Shown here: positions 33,680 through 41,819 of the stretch, in pieces
Layout of the letters: every line of letters starts with the position of its first letter
Position numbering within the stretch: the first letter of the stretch is position 1
Assembly: GCA_951812575.1 (NCBI GenBank)
Contig: OX638322.1
Coordinates: 646,850-710,849, forward strand
From: Candidatus Binatia bacterium
GTDB taxonomy: Bacteria > Desulfobacterota > Binatia > Bin18
Length of the DNA: 64,000 bases
Direction of reading: 5' to 3'
Translations under genes and position numbers: made by a program
The notes under the pieces: model-generated
Databases searched by the model: none
The model's input: only the letters and a program-made list of their open reading frames with translations
Told to the model about the DNA's origin: nothing

Positions 33680-35830
33680 ATGTCCGTCCACGCCGCCTTC
33701 AAACTCGTCTCGGACTTTCAGCCCCAGGGTGACCAGCCCCAGGCAATTGATCAACTCACCCAAGGCTTGCAAAATGGTCTGGATCGGCAGGTTTTGCTGG
33801 GCGTGACCGGCTCGGGCAAAACCTTTTCCATGGCGCATGTCATTGCGCGGCTGAACCGGCCGGCGCTGGTGATGGCGCCCAATAAAACCCTGGCGGCCCA
33901 GCTCTATAATGAATTCAGGGAACTCTTCCCCGACAATGCGGTGCGCTACTTCGTCAGTTATTACGATTACTACCAGCCCGAAGCCTACGTCCCCCAGAGC
34001 GATACCTATGTGGAGAAAGACGCCTCGATTAACGAAGAAATCGATAAGATGCGCCACTCCGCAACCAAGGCACTGTTAGAGCGGCGCGATACGATTATCG
34101 TCGCCAGCGTCTCGTGTATCTATGGACTCGGGTCGCCCGAATCGTATTTTGATCTCATCCTCTTTGTCGAAGAGGGCAGCGAGGTGGACCGCGACGCGCT
34201 GCTCCGCAAGCTGGTCGATATTCAGTACCAGCGTAACGACTTTGATTTTCATCGTGGCACGTTTCGGGTCCGGGGCGATGTGGTCGAGGTCTTTCCGGCC
34301 TATGAGGAGAGCCGGGCGGTACGGATCGAGTTCTTTGGCGATACGATTGATGCGATTGCCGAGATCGACCCGCTCAGGGGCAAGGTGCTGCGTCGGCTGG
34401 ATAAAATCGCCATTTATCCGGCCAGCCACTATGTCACCACCTCCGGTCGGCTGAAGCGCGCCACACAGGCCATCCAAGAGGAGTTGGCAGAGCGGCTCAA
34501 AGAGTTGCAACAGGAAGACAAACTCCTCGAAAGCCAGCGCCTGGAGCAGCGCACCCTGTACGATCTCGCGCTCTTGCGCGAAATGGGCTTTTGTCCGGGC
34601 ATCGAGAATTACTCGCGCCACCTGGATGGCCGGCAGCCGGGCGAACCACCCCATACGCTGCTCAACTATTTTCCTGACGACTACCTGGTCTTCATCGATG
34701 AAAGCCATGTCACCGTCCCCCAGATTGGCGGCATGTACCGTGGCGACCGCTCGCGCAAGACCACCCTGGTGGAGTACGGCTTTCGGCTGCCCTCCGCCCT
34801 GGATAACCGTCCCCTCAGCTTTCATGAATTCGAGCGGCGCGCCGGCCAGACGGTCTACGTCTCGGCGACACCAGGCGACTATGAACGCGAACAGAGCAAA
34901 GGCCGCATTGTGGAACAGCTCATTCGTCCCACCGGCCTGCTGGACCCCGAGATTGCGGTCCGACCGGCCGGGGAGCAGGTGGACGACCTGCTGGAAGAAA
35001 TCCGGTTGCGAAGCGAAAAAGGCGAGCGGGTGCTGGCCACCACCCTGACCAAACGGTTGGCTGAAGACCTGACTGATTACTATCAGGAAATCGGCGTCCG
35101 GGTGCGCTATCTCCACTCGGATATCGACACGCTTGAGCGCGTCGAAATTATTCGCGCGCTCCGCCAGGGCCGCTTCGATGTCCTGATCGGCATCAACCTC
35201 CTGCGCGAGGGGCTCGATATTCCCGAGGTCTCTCTGGTGGCCATTCTGGATGCGGACAAAGAGGGCTATCTGCGCTCCGAGCGGTCCTTGATCCAGACCA
35301 TTGGCCGCGCCGCTCGGAATGTGAATGGGACCGTCCTGCTGTACGCCGACAAAATAACCGATTCGATGCAGCGGGCCATTGATGAAACCCTGCGACGGCG
35401 GCGCGTCCAGTCCAAGTATAATAAGCGGCACGGCATCACCCCCGAGAGTATCCGCAAGGCCCTGTCATCGCCCCTGGTGAAGGTCTATGAAGCCGACCAT
35501 GTGACGGTTCCCATCGTCTCTGAGGACAGCGCAGAATATATTGCCGCCCAAGACCTGCCCAAGCTGATCGAACAGACCCGCAAGGAAATGAAGGCCGCGG
35601 CCGCGGCCCTGGACTTTGAACAGGCCGCAGAGCTCCGTGACCGCGTGCAGGATCTGGAACGGCGCGCCCTGGGTTTACCCGGTGAAGCAGCCGCTGCCCC
35701 ACCCACGGCCTCGGAGACGCCGGCATCGCCAACCAAGAAACCGGCTGCACGGGGTCGCCCCAAAAGGACCGCTACGCGCAGCACAAACAAGGCCCTGTCC
35801 CGTGGCCGCCGCGCGCGCTGGCAACGCTGA
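33680..35830 (+). CDS. uvrB: UvrABC system protein B
   Basis: 716 residues, complete UvrB. Helicase motif I is [13 protein letters not shown]; the beta-hairpin region is [21 protein letters not shown] with the Tyr cluster that probes damaged DNA; motif II is [12 protein letters not shown]; motifs V and VI are [26 protein letters not shown] and [12 protein letters not shown]. The UvrC-binding UVR motif is at the end ([30 protein letters not shown]). A further ~50-residue Ala/Pro/Arg/Lys-rich tail after it is not part of the family core and is probably disordered. Acts in nucleotide excision repair with UvrA and UvrC, neither of which is here. Confidence 0.97.
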   Translation: MSVHAAFKLVSDFQPQGDQPQAIDQLTQGLQNGLDRQVLLGVTGSGKTFSMAHVIARLNRPALVMAPNKTLAAQLYNEFRELFPDNAVRYFVSYYDYYQPEAYVPQSDTYVEKDASINEEIDKMRHSATKALLERRDTIIVASVSCIYGLGSPESYFDLILFVEEGSEVDRDALLRKLVDIQYQRNDFDFHRGTFRVRGDVVEVFPAYEESRAVRIEFFGDTIDAIAEIDPLRGKVLRRLDKIAIYPASHYVTTSGRLKRATQAIQEELAERLKELQQEDKLLESQRLEQRTLYDLALLREMGFCPGIENYSRHLDGRQPGEPPHTLLNYFPDDYLVFIDESHVTVPQIGGMYRGDRSRKTTLVEYGFRLPSALDNRPLSFHEFERRAGQTVYVSATPGDYEREQSKGRIVEQLIRPTGLLDPEIAVRPAGEQVDDLLEEIRLRSEKGERVLATTLTKRLAEDLTDYYQEIGVRVRYLHSDIDTLERVEIIRALRQGRFDVLIGINLLREGLDIPEVSLVAILDADKEGYLRSERSLIQTIGRAARNVNGTVLLYADKITDSMQRAIDETLRRRRVQSKYNKRHGITPESIRKALSSPLVKVYEADHVTVPIVSEDSAEYIAAQDLPKLIEQTRKEMKAAAAALDFEQAAELRDRVQDLERRALGLPGEAAAAPPTASETPASPTKKPAARGRPKRTATRSTNKALSRGRRARWQR

Positions 35831-35967
35831 GCGGGGTCGAGTGATGCTGCAAGAGCACGACCGACGAGACGCGGCTTTGCGGTAGGCTGGCTTCCTCGTA
35901 GCATATCGGGGTACTGTCGCTCCGCTCGTAAACTGCTAAAAGCGGACAGCCAGACCGAGCCGAAGGG

Positions 35968-36606
35968 ATGTCCATGTCAAAAGCCCACACCAAAAACCCG
36001 GATGAGCTGACCCACGCCCGAGCCGTTCTTGAGGCCGAAGCCGAGGCGATCCGTTCTATTCGTCTCAACAACGATTTTCTTCGCGCCGTGGATATGCTGG
36101 AGCACTGCCGAGGCAAAGTGATTCTCACCGGCATGGGAAAAGTCGGGATTATTGCCATGAAGATTGCGACCACGCTGTCCTCAACAGGTACGCCAGCCTG
36201 TTTTCTGCACCCCGGCGAGGCAGCTCACGGCGACCTCGGACTAGTCAGCGAAAACGACGTTATCATGACGTTTTCCAATAGCGGCAGAACGCGTGAGGTC
36301 CTGGAAACCATCCACCGGGCCAAACAGTTGTACGACATCCCGCTCATCGCCGTGACCGGTCATCCGCGCTCGCCCATTGCCCGGAAGAGCGATCTCGTTC
36401 TCAGCGTCGGGGCCATTAAAGAACCCTGTCCGATCGGCCTGACGCCCTCAGCCAGCACCACGGCCATCCTGGCCCTGGGCGATGCCTTGACCCTGGTTCT
36501 CATGACCCGTAAACGCTTTACCAAAGCCGATTACGCCAAGTTCCACCACGGGGGCTATTTGGGGAGACGTGCCCGCAAAGAAGCCCAGGAAGAAGGCCGT
36601 TTCTAG
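35968..36606 (+). CDS. kdsD: SIS-domain sugar-phosphate isomerase, KdsD/KpsF type without CBS domains
   Basis: 212 residues, only the SIS domain of arabinose-5-phosphate isomerase. Key blocks are VILTGMGKVGIIAMKIATTLSSTGTPACFLHPGEAAHGDLG, FSNSGRTREVLETI, AVTGHPRSPIARKSD, PIGLTPSASTTAILALGDALT and AKFHHGGYLGRR. The catalytic His (HPGEAAHGD) is present. Classical KdsD continues after LGRR into a pair of CBS domains; here the protein stops about 14 residues later. CBS-less forms are known in some bacteria and are active. It should convert ribulose-5-P to arabinose-5-P for Kdo synthesis, in line with an LPS-bearing cell. Confidence 0.85.
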   Translation: MSMSKAHTKNPDELTHARAVLEAEAEAIRSIRLNNDFLRAVDMLEHCRGKVILTGMGKVGIIAMKIATTLSSTGTPACFLHPGEAAHGDLGLVSENDVIMTFSNSGRTREVLETIHRAKQLYDIPLIAVTGHPRSPIARKSDLVLSVGAIKEPCPIGLTPSASTTAILALGDALTLVLMTRKRFTKADYAKFHHGGYLGRRARKEAQEEGRF

Positions 36607-36852
36607 AGCGTGTTAGGAACTTCTGGCAACCCATTGATTTTATTAGAGCTTTTCACGGGATCGCATCATACCACCTGCTGAGACAGCTCCTACAAGTCAG
36701 CGATTTCTCTGAGGAAAATGAAGCGGAGTGAAAAAGGGCATAACACCCTCTAGGGCACGTCCCCTTCGGTTTCGAGTAGGGGCAATTCATGAATTGCCCC
36801 TACACAGCAAACAAGCAAAGCGGAACAACAGCGGAACAACAAAGGAGGGACC
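36607..36852. other. Intergenic spacer with palindrome
   Basis: About 245 bases between the isomerase and the enoyl-CoA hydratase. No gene is visible. It holds the 28-base palindrome described separately and ends with the AAAGGAGGG ribosome site of the next gene. Confidence 0.5.
36776..36803. repeat. 28-bp perfect palindrome
   Basis: GTAGGGGCAATT followed by CATG and AATTGCCCCTAC, each half the exact reverse complement of the other. The GTAGGGGCAA arm resembles the end of the 18-bp array at 33607-33620 (TTGCCCCTAC), so both probably belong to one dispersed repeat family. As RNA it would fold as a hairpin but has no U-tract, so it is not an obvious terminator. Confidence 0.85.
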
Positions 36853-37677
36853 ATGAGCTATGAAACCCTGACCCAGAAACAGGATGAGGCGGTCCTGACC
36901 ATCACTGTCAATCGGCCTGAGGCACTCAACGCCCAGAGCCGTTTGATGCTGGAAGAGTTTGATCAGGCCATGGCGGCCGCCGCGGAAGACGAGTCGGTCA
37001 AGGTCATTATCGTGGCCGGTACGGGCAAGCATTTTTCCGCCGGCCATGACATTGGCACGCCGCAGGAACGGGCAGACTGGAAAAAACGCCCCTATCCGAA
37101 GGGCATGCCAGGCGAATATAAACGCGGCCGGGACCTCTATCTCGACTGCACCCTGCGCTGGCGGGATTGCCCCAAACCGACCATTGCCCAGGTCCAGGGC
37201 TACTGCATTATGGGCGGGCTGATGTTAGCCTCGGCCTGCGATCTCATTATTGCTGCGGACGATGCCAAGTTTTGCGATCGCACCGTGCGCTGGGCAGGCG
37301 CTCATGTCCAGTATGCCAGCCTGGCCTGGGACATCGGCTTTCGCAAGGCCAAACAATATCTCTTTACCGGAGACTGGATCACCGCCGCGGAGGCCGAACG
37401 GCTGGGGCTGGTCAACGAGGTGGTGCCGCGCGACCAACTCGAAGCGGAGACCATGCAACTCGCCCAGCGGATTGCCCTGCAGGACGCATACGCGCTGCGG
37501 ATTGCCAAATTCTCGATGAACCAGATGCAGGACGAGGCCGGCTTTCGGACCGGCGTCACCGGCGCGTTTCAGTCGTACGCCCTCACCCGCATGTACCGGC
37601 TGGAAAAAGGCGAAGACACCTTTTCCGGGTCCAAGCGCGCCAAGGAGCGCGACGCGGCGTTTGGGGATAATCGCTAA
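36853..37677 (+). CDS. Enoyl-CoA hydratase/isomerase family protein
   Basis: 274 residues of the crotonase superfamily. TITVNRPEALNAQSRLMLEEF is the N-terminal block, FSAGHDIGTP forms the first oxyanion strand, and VQGYCIMGGLMLASACDLIIAADDAKFCDRTVRW the second. The catalytic Glu positions of classical hydratases (after GGG and in the RTV helix) are not clear: RTVRWAGAHV stands where the second acidic residue would be. A 30-residue loop after AGHDIG is longer than in EchA, so it may be a different crotonase such as an isomerase or hydrolase. AAAGGAGGGACC gives a strong ribosome site. Alone on its strand between repeats and a toxin-antitoxin pair. Confidence 0.85.
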   Translation: MSYETLTQKQDEAVLTITVNRPEALNAQSRLMLEEFDQAMAAAAEDESVKVIIVAGTGKHFSAGHDIGTPQERADWKKRPYPKGMPGEYKRGRDLYLDCTLRWRDCPKPTIAQVQGYCIMGGLMLASACDLIIAADDAKFCDRTVRWAGAHVQYASLAWDIGFRKAKQYLFTGDWITAAEAERLGLVNEVVPRDQLEAETMQLAQRIALQDAYALRIAKFSMNQMQDEAGFRTGVTGAFQSYALTRMYRLEKGEDTFSGSKRAKERDAAFGDNR

Positions 37678-37727
37678 GTGTCCTTCCTCCTGCTGGAGGG
37701 GTAGAATGTTCCGTTAAGGAGATCACC

Positions 37728-37946
37728 ATGCCTATTCAACTCACCCCGCAGCAACAGCAGGCGCTGGACATACAAGAAACCAGCCTGCCGCGCGTCATTG
37801 ATCCTCGGACCAACACCGCCTATGTCCTGGTTCGAGAGGCGGATTATGCCGCTATCCAGGAGCTTCTGGAAGAAGAGGAGCGTCAGCAGGAGATCCATGC
37901 GGTAGCCCTACGTAACGCCGCTGGTCGTATGAATGAGGTGCCATGA
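37728..37946 (+). CDS. Probable antitoxin of a MazF/PemK-type pair
   Basis: 72 residues, acidic and probably partly disordered, as antitoxins are. The RVIDPRTNTAYVLVREADYAAIQELLEEEE stretch resembles the Phd/PemI-like small proteins found upstream of PemK toxins. Its stop overlaps the toxin start as ATGA. It should bind and neutralise the toxin and repress the pair. TTAAGGAGATCACC gives a good ribosome site at 37713-37727. Confidence 0.7.
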   Translation: MPIQLTPQQQQALDIQETSLPRVIDPRTNTAYVLVREADYAAIQELLEEEERQQEIHAVALRNAAGRMNEVP

Positions 37947-38302
37947 TCCAGCCGGGCGAGATTTACATGGCTGACTTCGGACCGGCCGGGCCGCACCCAG
38001 TTATCGTCGTCTCTCGTGAGACTCTCAACCGAGGACGCTACGCCTTAGTCGTTGCTTGCACGTCAGCTCGTTTTGCTGCTCGGAGGAAGCTGGCAAACTG
38101 TGTTCCGTTCCAAGCCGGAGAGTTTGGCTTCAGCCTCGATTGCGTTGCACAGTGCGAAAATATGCTCTCTATCGATCAAGCCCAACTCGACTTGGTAGCA
38201 GGGCCGATGGGGGTGCTTGATAAAGAGACGCTACAAAAGATCGTTAAGGCAATCGGCTTCGTCATCGAATCAGAGTGCGAATTGCTACACGAGGAGGTGT
38301 AA
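37943..38302 (+). CDS. MazF/PemK-family toxin
   Basis: 119 residues with the MazF/PemK fold. IQPGEIYMADFGPAGPHPVIVVSRETLNRGRYALVVACTSARF has the GEIYxxDFG opening and the RxxL-type strand. CVPFQAGEFGFSLDCVAQCENMLSIDQ matches the second half, where MazF proteins read vDQ or IDQ before the last helices. These are RNA endoribonucleases cutting mRNA at short motifs. The ATGA overlap with the antitoxin and matching strand make this a complete type II toxin-antitoxin module, at the edge of a region with an Argonaute. Confidence 0.8.
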   Translation: MIQPGEIYMADFGPAGPHPVIVVSRETLNRGRYALVVACTSARFAARRKLANCVPFQAGEFGFSLDCVAQCENMLSIDQAQLDLVAGPMGVLDKETLQKIVKAIGFVIESECELLHEEV

Positions 38303-38427
38303 GCCTTTGCCGTACGGGCTAGGGTCGGGACTCATAAAGGGGGTTTTCTTTGCCAGCGGGCTGTGATTCGTTCTCCCTTCCCTTTGGAGGGCAGAGGCGA
38401 TGAGCAATCAGTTTTATTGTGCCTAGA

Positions 38428-39891
38428 TCAAATGAACCACGGCGTTTTTTCCAGGACAGGATGAAGGTTAAACGGCTCTGATTGTCTTAGAAATGCAGCA
38501 GTCAAGTACGCAATATTTCCGGCGTACTTCAGAGTAATAGGCTCTCCACAGAACGAATCCGTAGACGCCCAATTCAACTTGGTCAGGTTTAGAACTTGCA
38601 CTGCGAGAACACGAAGGTCGAGCCCTGCTCTCGGTAATTCCTCTGGCCGATGGACCCATGCTGAAACTTCCAGCGGCTTCGGTGTTCCTAGCGCCCTACG
38701 AAATGGGTTGTAGCCGGTCGTCGAGAGGTAGATTTTGTTCTTGGCTGCTTCGACATAGCTTCCACGACGCAGGCTACCATCTGTTTCTGGCCGGTTGTCG
38801 TAAAATCGAACGTTGTGATGTGAGTTGACCCAGACGAATGTAAAGGTCCCTCCTGGTCTTACATTTCGAGCAGCCCTCAGAATTGAGTCCCGGTCCGCAT
38901 TCGATAATTTGGCGGAATAATGAAATACAATCTGAGGAGTAGGCGAGAGTTGGTTTTGAAGTTTCGTTAGCGTTTCTTCAGCCAGCCGAGCAAGGTGGAG
39001 GGTACGCTCCTCGAAGTCGAAATATGATGTATTACCGGAGTAGAACTCCCACTTGCCATAGCTATTGAAGACATTCGCGAATCCCATAATCCGCTGACCG
39101 TCTCTCGATTGTGTATACGAAAGGCCAATAAAGAAGTCGGCATCTGGAATTGCATCGGGCAGAACCCAGGGTCTAACGCCACACTTGGCAATGATATTTA
39201 ATGCCAAGTTCAAATCTTTCCAGTCAGCATTCTGTAACGTTGGTGTATCGACCATCTGGCATGGAACGCCCTTTTCCAGAAGCGATCTCTTGATGACGTA
39301 GTAGGGTGAGTTGTGATCGTCTTTCAAGTAGCCCTGCTCCGGTGTGTGAACGAGGAAAATTCGTTTCAGTCTGCCGTCGTCCTCCCAATCCGAGTGCTCT
39401 ACCAGTAACCGCTCAATCTCACCTTGAGTCTCTTCGATGTGATCCACAGTCACAACCGTTGAGTATGAGAATTTTGTAGCAAATGTTCGTTCAGCACCAC
39501 GATATTTATATTTTCCGACTTTTAGACGATTGATTAGTTCCTCCATTTGGTGACGCAACGAATTGAGACAGACAGGAATAAGCTCAATATTATGCGAATC
39601 AGTGTCGTAGGTTCCATACTTCGTAATGCCATACCGAACATCCGGCAAAGCATGATGCTCCCGGAACTCCACAGTCGGCTCCGAAAGGCGGCGGACAGGA
39701 AAACTTTTTTCAGTATATTTTGCTTGCTCTACGAGTTGTTGTTTCTCCAGATTTTTTGTATCAGCGCCCGCCCGGCCTGCTTCTTTGCGGTCGAAATACG
39801 GCCCCTCGAAATCGTCATCAGAGCTTTGGGTGAGAAAGGCCCAATGCTCTGTCGGGTCGTCAAAAACTTGTTTCGGCGATGGTATTGTCAT
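38428..39891 (-). CDS. Short prokaryotic Argonaute (MID-PIWI, catalytically inactive)
   Basis: 487 residues. The MID part (~175-245) has the 5'-phosphate pocket: SPYYVIKRSLLEKGVPCQMVD (Tyr, Lys, Gln) and NIIAKCGVRPWVL (Asn, Lys). The PIWI part (~250-487) follows: ADFFIGLSYTQSRDGQRIMGFANVF, IVFHYSAKL and the typical end VLNLTKLNWASTD. The catalytic tetrad is lost: the first Asp position is IGLSYT and the second is FHYSAK. Residues 75-110 (EPTVEFREHHALPDVRYGITKYGTYD) match the N-edge of pAgo/APAZ proteins. Residues ~27-55 (DFEGPYFDRKEAGR) resemble the start of an AlbA_2/Schlafen domain, truncated. Base composition is visibly more AT-rich than neighbouring genes, a sign of transfer. In operon with an upstream AAA ATPase, 16 bases apart. 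Expected role: guide-directed detection of invading nucleic acid. Confidence 0.8.
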   Translation of the reverse strand: MTIPSPKQVFDDPTEHWAFLTQSSDDDFEGPYFDRKEAGRAGADTKNLEKQQLVEQAKYTEKSFPVRRLSEPTVEFREHHALPDVRYGITKYGTYDTDSHNIELIPVCLNSLRHQMEELINRLKVGKYKYRGAERTFATKFSYSTVVTVDHIEETQGEIERLLVEHSDWEDDGRLKRIFLVHTPEQGYLKDDHNSPYYVIKRSLLEKGVPCQMVDTPTLQNADWKDLNLALNIIAKCGVRPWVLPDAIPDADFFIGLSYTQSRDGQRIMGFANVFNSYGKWEFYSGNTSYFDFEERTLHLARLAEETLTKLQNQLSPTPQIVFHYSAKLSNADRDSILRAARNVRPGGTFTFVWVNSHHNVRFYDNRPETDGSLRRGSYVEAAKNKIYLSTTGYNPFRRALGTPKPLEVSAWVHRPEELPRAGLDLRVLAVQVLNLTKLNWASTDSFCGEPITLKYAGNIAYLTAAFLRQSEPFNLHPVLEKTPWFI

Positions 39892-39907
39892 ATCTGGAAC
39901 ACCTTCA

Positions 39908-41095
39908 TTACCTCATTGGAAACACTGGAATTGCACGCCGCATAAACTCGTCAAACAATGGGACGGTAAAGGCCATATCCCCGTGTGTCGGACTGAAGAC
40001 CATTCCCTTTTTCATCAGCTTTGCGCGTACAGGTCCGACACTCGTGACTCGGACTCCTAATCTGTCAGCAATATCTCCGGTCCGGTGCGGACCCGGCCCA
40101 AGTTCGGCCATCGCGCGGAGAAAATTCTTTTCACTAGGAGTCAGACGGTCAAAACGCACTCGAAAAAAGTTTTCGTCCAGCCTTGGCCTCACGCGTGCGG
40201 TGGCGACCCGAATATCGCTCAATGAGATACGGTTGTCCTCCGCGACGTTCCAGGCCTGGTATCCCCACTCCTGGATAAAGTAAGGATAGCCCCTGGTATG
40301 ACGATACACTTCCTGCAAGGCATCAGAGTGAAAAGTCACTTCCTGGGATCGCGCGGGCTCGCGCAGTGCCTTGGTTGCGTCATCTTCCGATAAGGTCCCA
40401 ACATCGGGAAAGCTGAACAACCGCTCTGCATAAGATTTTGACTCTCCTGCGAGACCGGGTAGGACGGGGAGGCCCGCTCCAAGGAGCACCAGGGGGAGTT
40501 GCCGCTGTTGTATTCTGTGCATGCTTTTTATGAGAGCCCCCAGCTCGTTTCTGGTGAAATACTGGATTTCGTCAATAAAAAGGGCCAGCGCTGCTTGCCT
40601 CTCGTCGGCGGCCTCGGCGACGGCGGTAAAAAGATTCGGCAGATCAATTTCTAAATCGCCACTGTCGGCGGCGCCCTTTTGTGGCTCGATATCCAGACCT
40701 ATCGTCAGTTCTCCTGCCGTAACCTTCAGGCCCCGGACAAAACTGCTGAGCGTAGCCAGTCCACGCACTACTTTGTTGCCAACACCGGCCAAGCGGTCCA
40801 ACTCGTACAACAACTGCTTGAGATACGGGGCGAGCAGCGGGCCTAACGCCTTTGCTTCATGTGCCTCAATAGATACTGTCCGGTATCCTGTCTCTTCCGC
40901 AATCCGTTCAATTCTATTCAGCAATACGGTTTTCCCAACCCCTCGAAGCCCTGTGAGAAGAAGACTCTTTTCGGGCCGTTTTCGGCGGACTCGGCCAAGC
41001 AGGATACGAGCTTGTTCAAGAATCGGATCCCGTCCGACAAGTTCAGGCGGAGGAGCGCCCGCGCCAGGGGAAAATGGGTTCAGTAAAGGGTCCAT
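39908..41095 (-). CDS. AAA+ ATPase with C-terminal winged helix (ORC/Cdc6-like), next to Argonaute
   Basis: 395 residues. N-terminal LVGRDPILEQARILLGRV leads to Walker A (LTGLRGVGKTVLLNRI), Walker B is LALFIDEIQYF, and a sensor-like LPLVLLGAGLP follows. The C-terminus is a winged helix: LTPSEKNFLRAMAELG, DIADRLGVRVTSVGPVRAKLMKKG. This is the AAA_16/ORC-like family common as chromosomal ATPases in many bacteria, so its link to the Argonaute may be recent. It shares the strand with the Argonaute and ends 16 bases before it. It could act as the effector or regulator of the Argonaute, or be a passenger. No nuclease, SIR2 or TIR domain is visible in it. Confidence 0.8.
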   Translation of the reverse strand: MDPLLNPFSPGAGAPPPELVGRDPILEQARILLGRVRRKRPEKSLLLTGLRGVGKTVLLNRIERIAEETGYRTVSIEAHEAKALGPLLAPYLKQLLYELDRLAGVGNKVVRGLATLSSFVRGLKVTAGELTIGLDIEPQKGAADSGDLEIDLPNLFTAVAEAADERQAALALFIDEIQYFTRNELGALIKSMHRIQQRQLPLVLLGAGLPVLPGLAGESKSYAERLFSFPDVGTLSEDDATKALREPARSQEVTFHSDALQEVYRHTRGYPYFIQEWGYQAWNVAEDNRISLSDIRVATARVRPRLDENFFRVRFDRLTPSEKNFLRAMAELGPGPHRTGDIADRLGVRVTSVGPVRAKLMKKGMVFSPTHGDMAFTVPLFDEFMRRAIPVFPMR

Positions 41096-41117
41096 ATAGC
41101 CTGCCAGAACAATCTAT

Positions 41118-41157
41118 CCAATTATACCTATTTATACCTTAAAACAGATATAATTGG
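41118..41157 (-). promoter_or_regulatory. Inverted repeat and -10-like box upstream of ATPase-Argonaute operon
   Basis: CCAATTATA (41118-41126) and its exact reverse complement TATAATTGG (41149-41157) are separated by 22 AT-rich bases. On the minus strand the first arm contains TATAAT, about 25 bases before the ATPase start. The placement fits an operator overlapping the promoter; no good -35 is seen. Confidence 0.4.
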
Positions 41158-41245
41158 GTATATTAGAAAATAAATACTGTTGTCAAACCCGAAATACTTT
41201 CGCCACGGGCGCAGTCAGCAACATGACTAGGCGCTCCCATCCGTC

Positions 41246-41266
41246 ATTCCGGGCTTGACCCGGAAT
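41246..41266. repeat. REP-like hairpin (CATTCCGGG...CCCGGAATC family)
   Basis: ATTCCGGG and CCCGGAAT flank the loop CTTGA. With the following CAGGGGGCAG this is the well-known dispersed CATTCCGGG-CTTGA-CCCGGAATCCAG type of intergenic repeat. A second partial copy, TCTGGATTCCTACTTTCGCAGGA, follows at about 41300-41325. Marks a site of past insertion or recombination. Confidence 0.7.
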
Positions 41267-41359
41267 CCAGGGGGCAGCCAGGGTGGTCGCGCACCGGGGT
41301 CTCTGGATTCCTACTTTCGCAGGACTTACAGGCGCTGTGCCCCTGACATCACGCTGACC

Positions 41360-41488
41360 TCACACCCGAAACACCTTCATCACCTCATCCCCAAGGTGAT
41401 TGATGACCTTGACCGCAATCCGACCGGACTGCGGTTTGTCGAACGGGCGGGAGGTGTCGCTGTTGGGTGTAGAATCTTTTGGTACAAG
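41360..41488 (-). pseudogene. Remnant of a DNA methyltransferase C-terminus
   Basis: On the minus strand the last ~42 codons before a TGA read LVPKDSTPNSDTSRPFDKP then QSGRIAVKVINHLGDEVMKVFRV. The end IAVKVINHxGDEVMKVF is how I remember the C-terminus of Mod-like adenine DNA methyltransferases. No catalytic part is present upstream; that frame instead runs antisense through the monooxygenase ferredoxin and effector genes. It is therefore a broken 3' end. A second copy of the same tail lies just before the Argonaute start. Confidence 0.5.
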
Positions 41489-41517
41489 AGGGGCTGTGAT
41501 CCTGCCCGGAGCAAGAC

Positions 41518-41817
41518 CTAGAGATGCTTCGTCAAATAGAAGCGCATATAGTGAGCGCTGGTTTCGATCTGTCCGGCAAAAGAACTCAGGACGGTCTCCA
41601 GTTCCTGCATATGGAACGGCCGGCCGAGGTTGGCCTCCATGGTCTCGCGCCTGATAATACACTCGGTATCGGTCTCGACCCGAACGTACGCATGGTGGTT
41701 TTCGACCCGCACCTCTTTGTTCGGGTTGTCTTCGTAGACGGCGTCGATTGCCGCATCTGCGATATCCCCGGCGCGGAGCACCGGACCGACTTTGTTGTTG
41801 CCTGTCTGTTCGCTCAT
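41518..41817 (-). CDS. tmoD: Monooxygenase effector (coupling) protein, TmoD/MmoB family
   Basis: 99 residues, clearly TmoD-like: NKVGPVLRAGDIADAAIDAVYEDNPNKEVRVE, AYVRVETDTECIIRRETMEANLGRPFHMQELE and LSSFAGQIETSAHYMRFYL all line up with toluene-4-monooxygenase TmoD. This cofactorless protein binds the hydroxylase near the di-iron site and controls O2 activation and coupling. It begins two bases after the stop of the Rieske ferredoxin gene and is last in the operon as seen here. Confidence 0.92.
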   Translation of the reverse strand: MSEQTGNNKVGPVLRAGDIADAAIDAVYEDNPNKEVRVENHHAYVRVETDTECIIRRETMEANLGRPFHMQELETVLSSFAGQIETSAHYMRFYLTKHL

Positions 41818-41819
41818 AG

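Larger units (their letters stand above)
41096..41517. other. AT-rich promoter region and gene debris between ATPase and monooxygenase
   Basis: About 420 bases. The left part (41100-41190) is strikingly AT-rich, contains a TATAAT in the minus orientation and an inverted repeat, and probably drives the ATPase-Argonaute operon. The middle holds a dispersed-repeat hairpin. The right part holds a degenerate methyltransferase C-terminus. These parts are listed separately. Confidence 0.55.

Noticed and set aside
34076..35431. A 451-codon open frame on the minus strand
   Set aside because: It is fully antisense to uvrB, lacks any recognisable domain, and its composition mirrors the sense codons.
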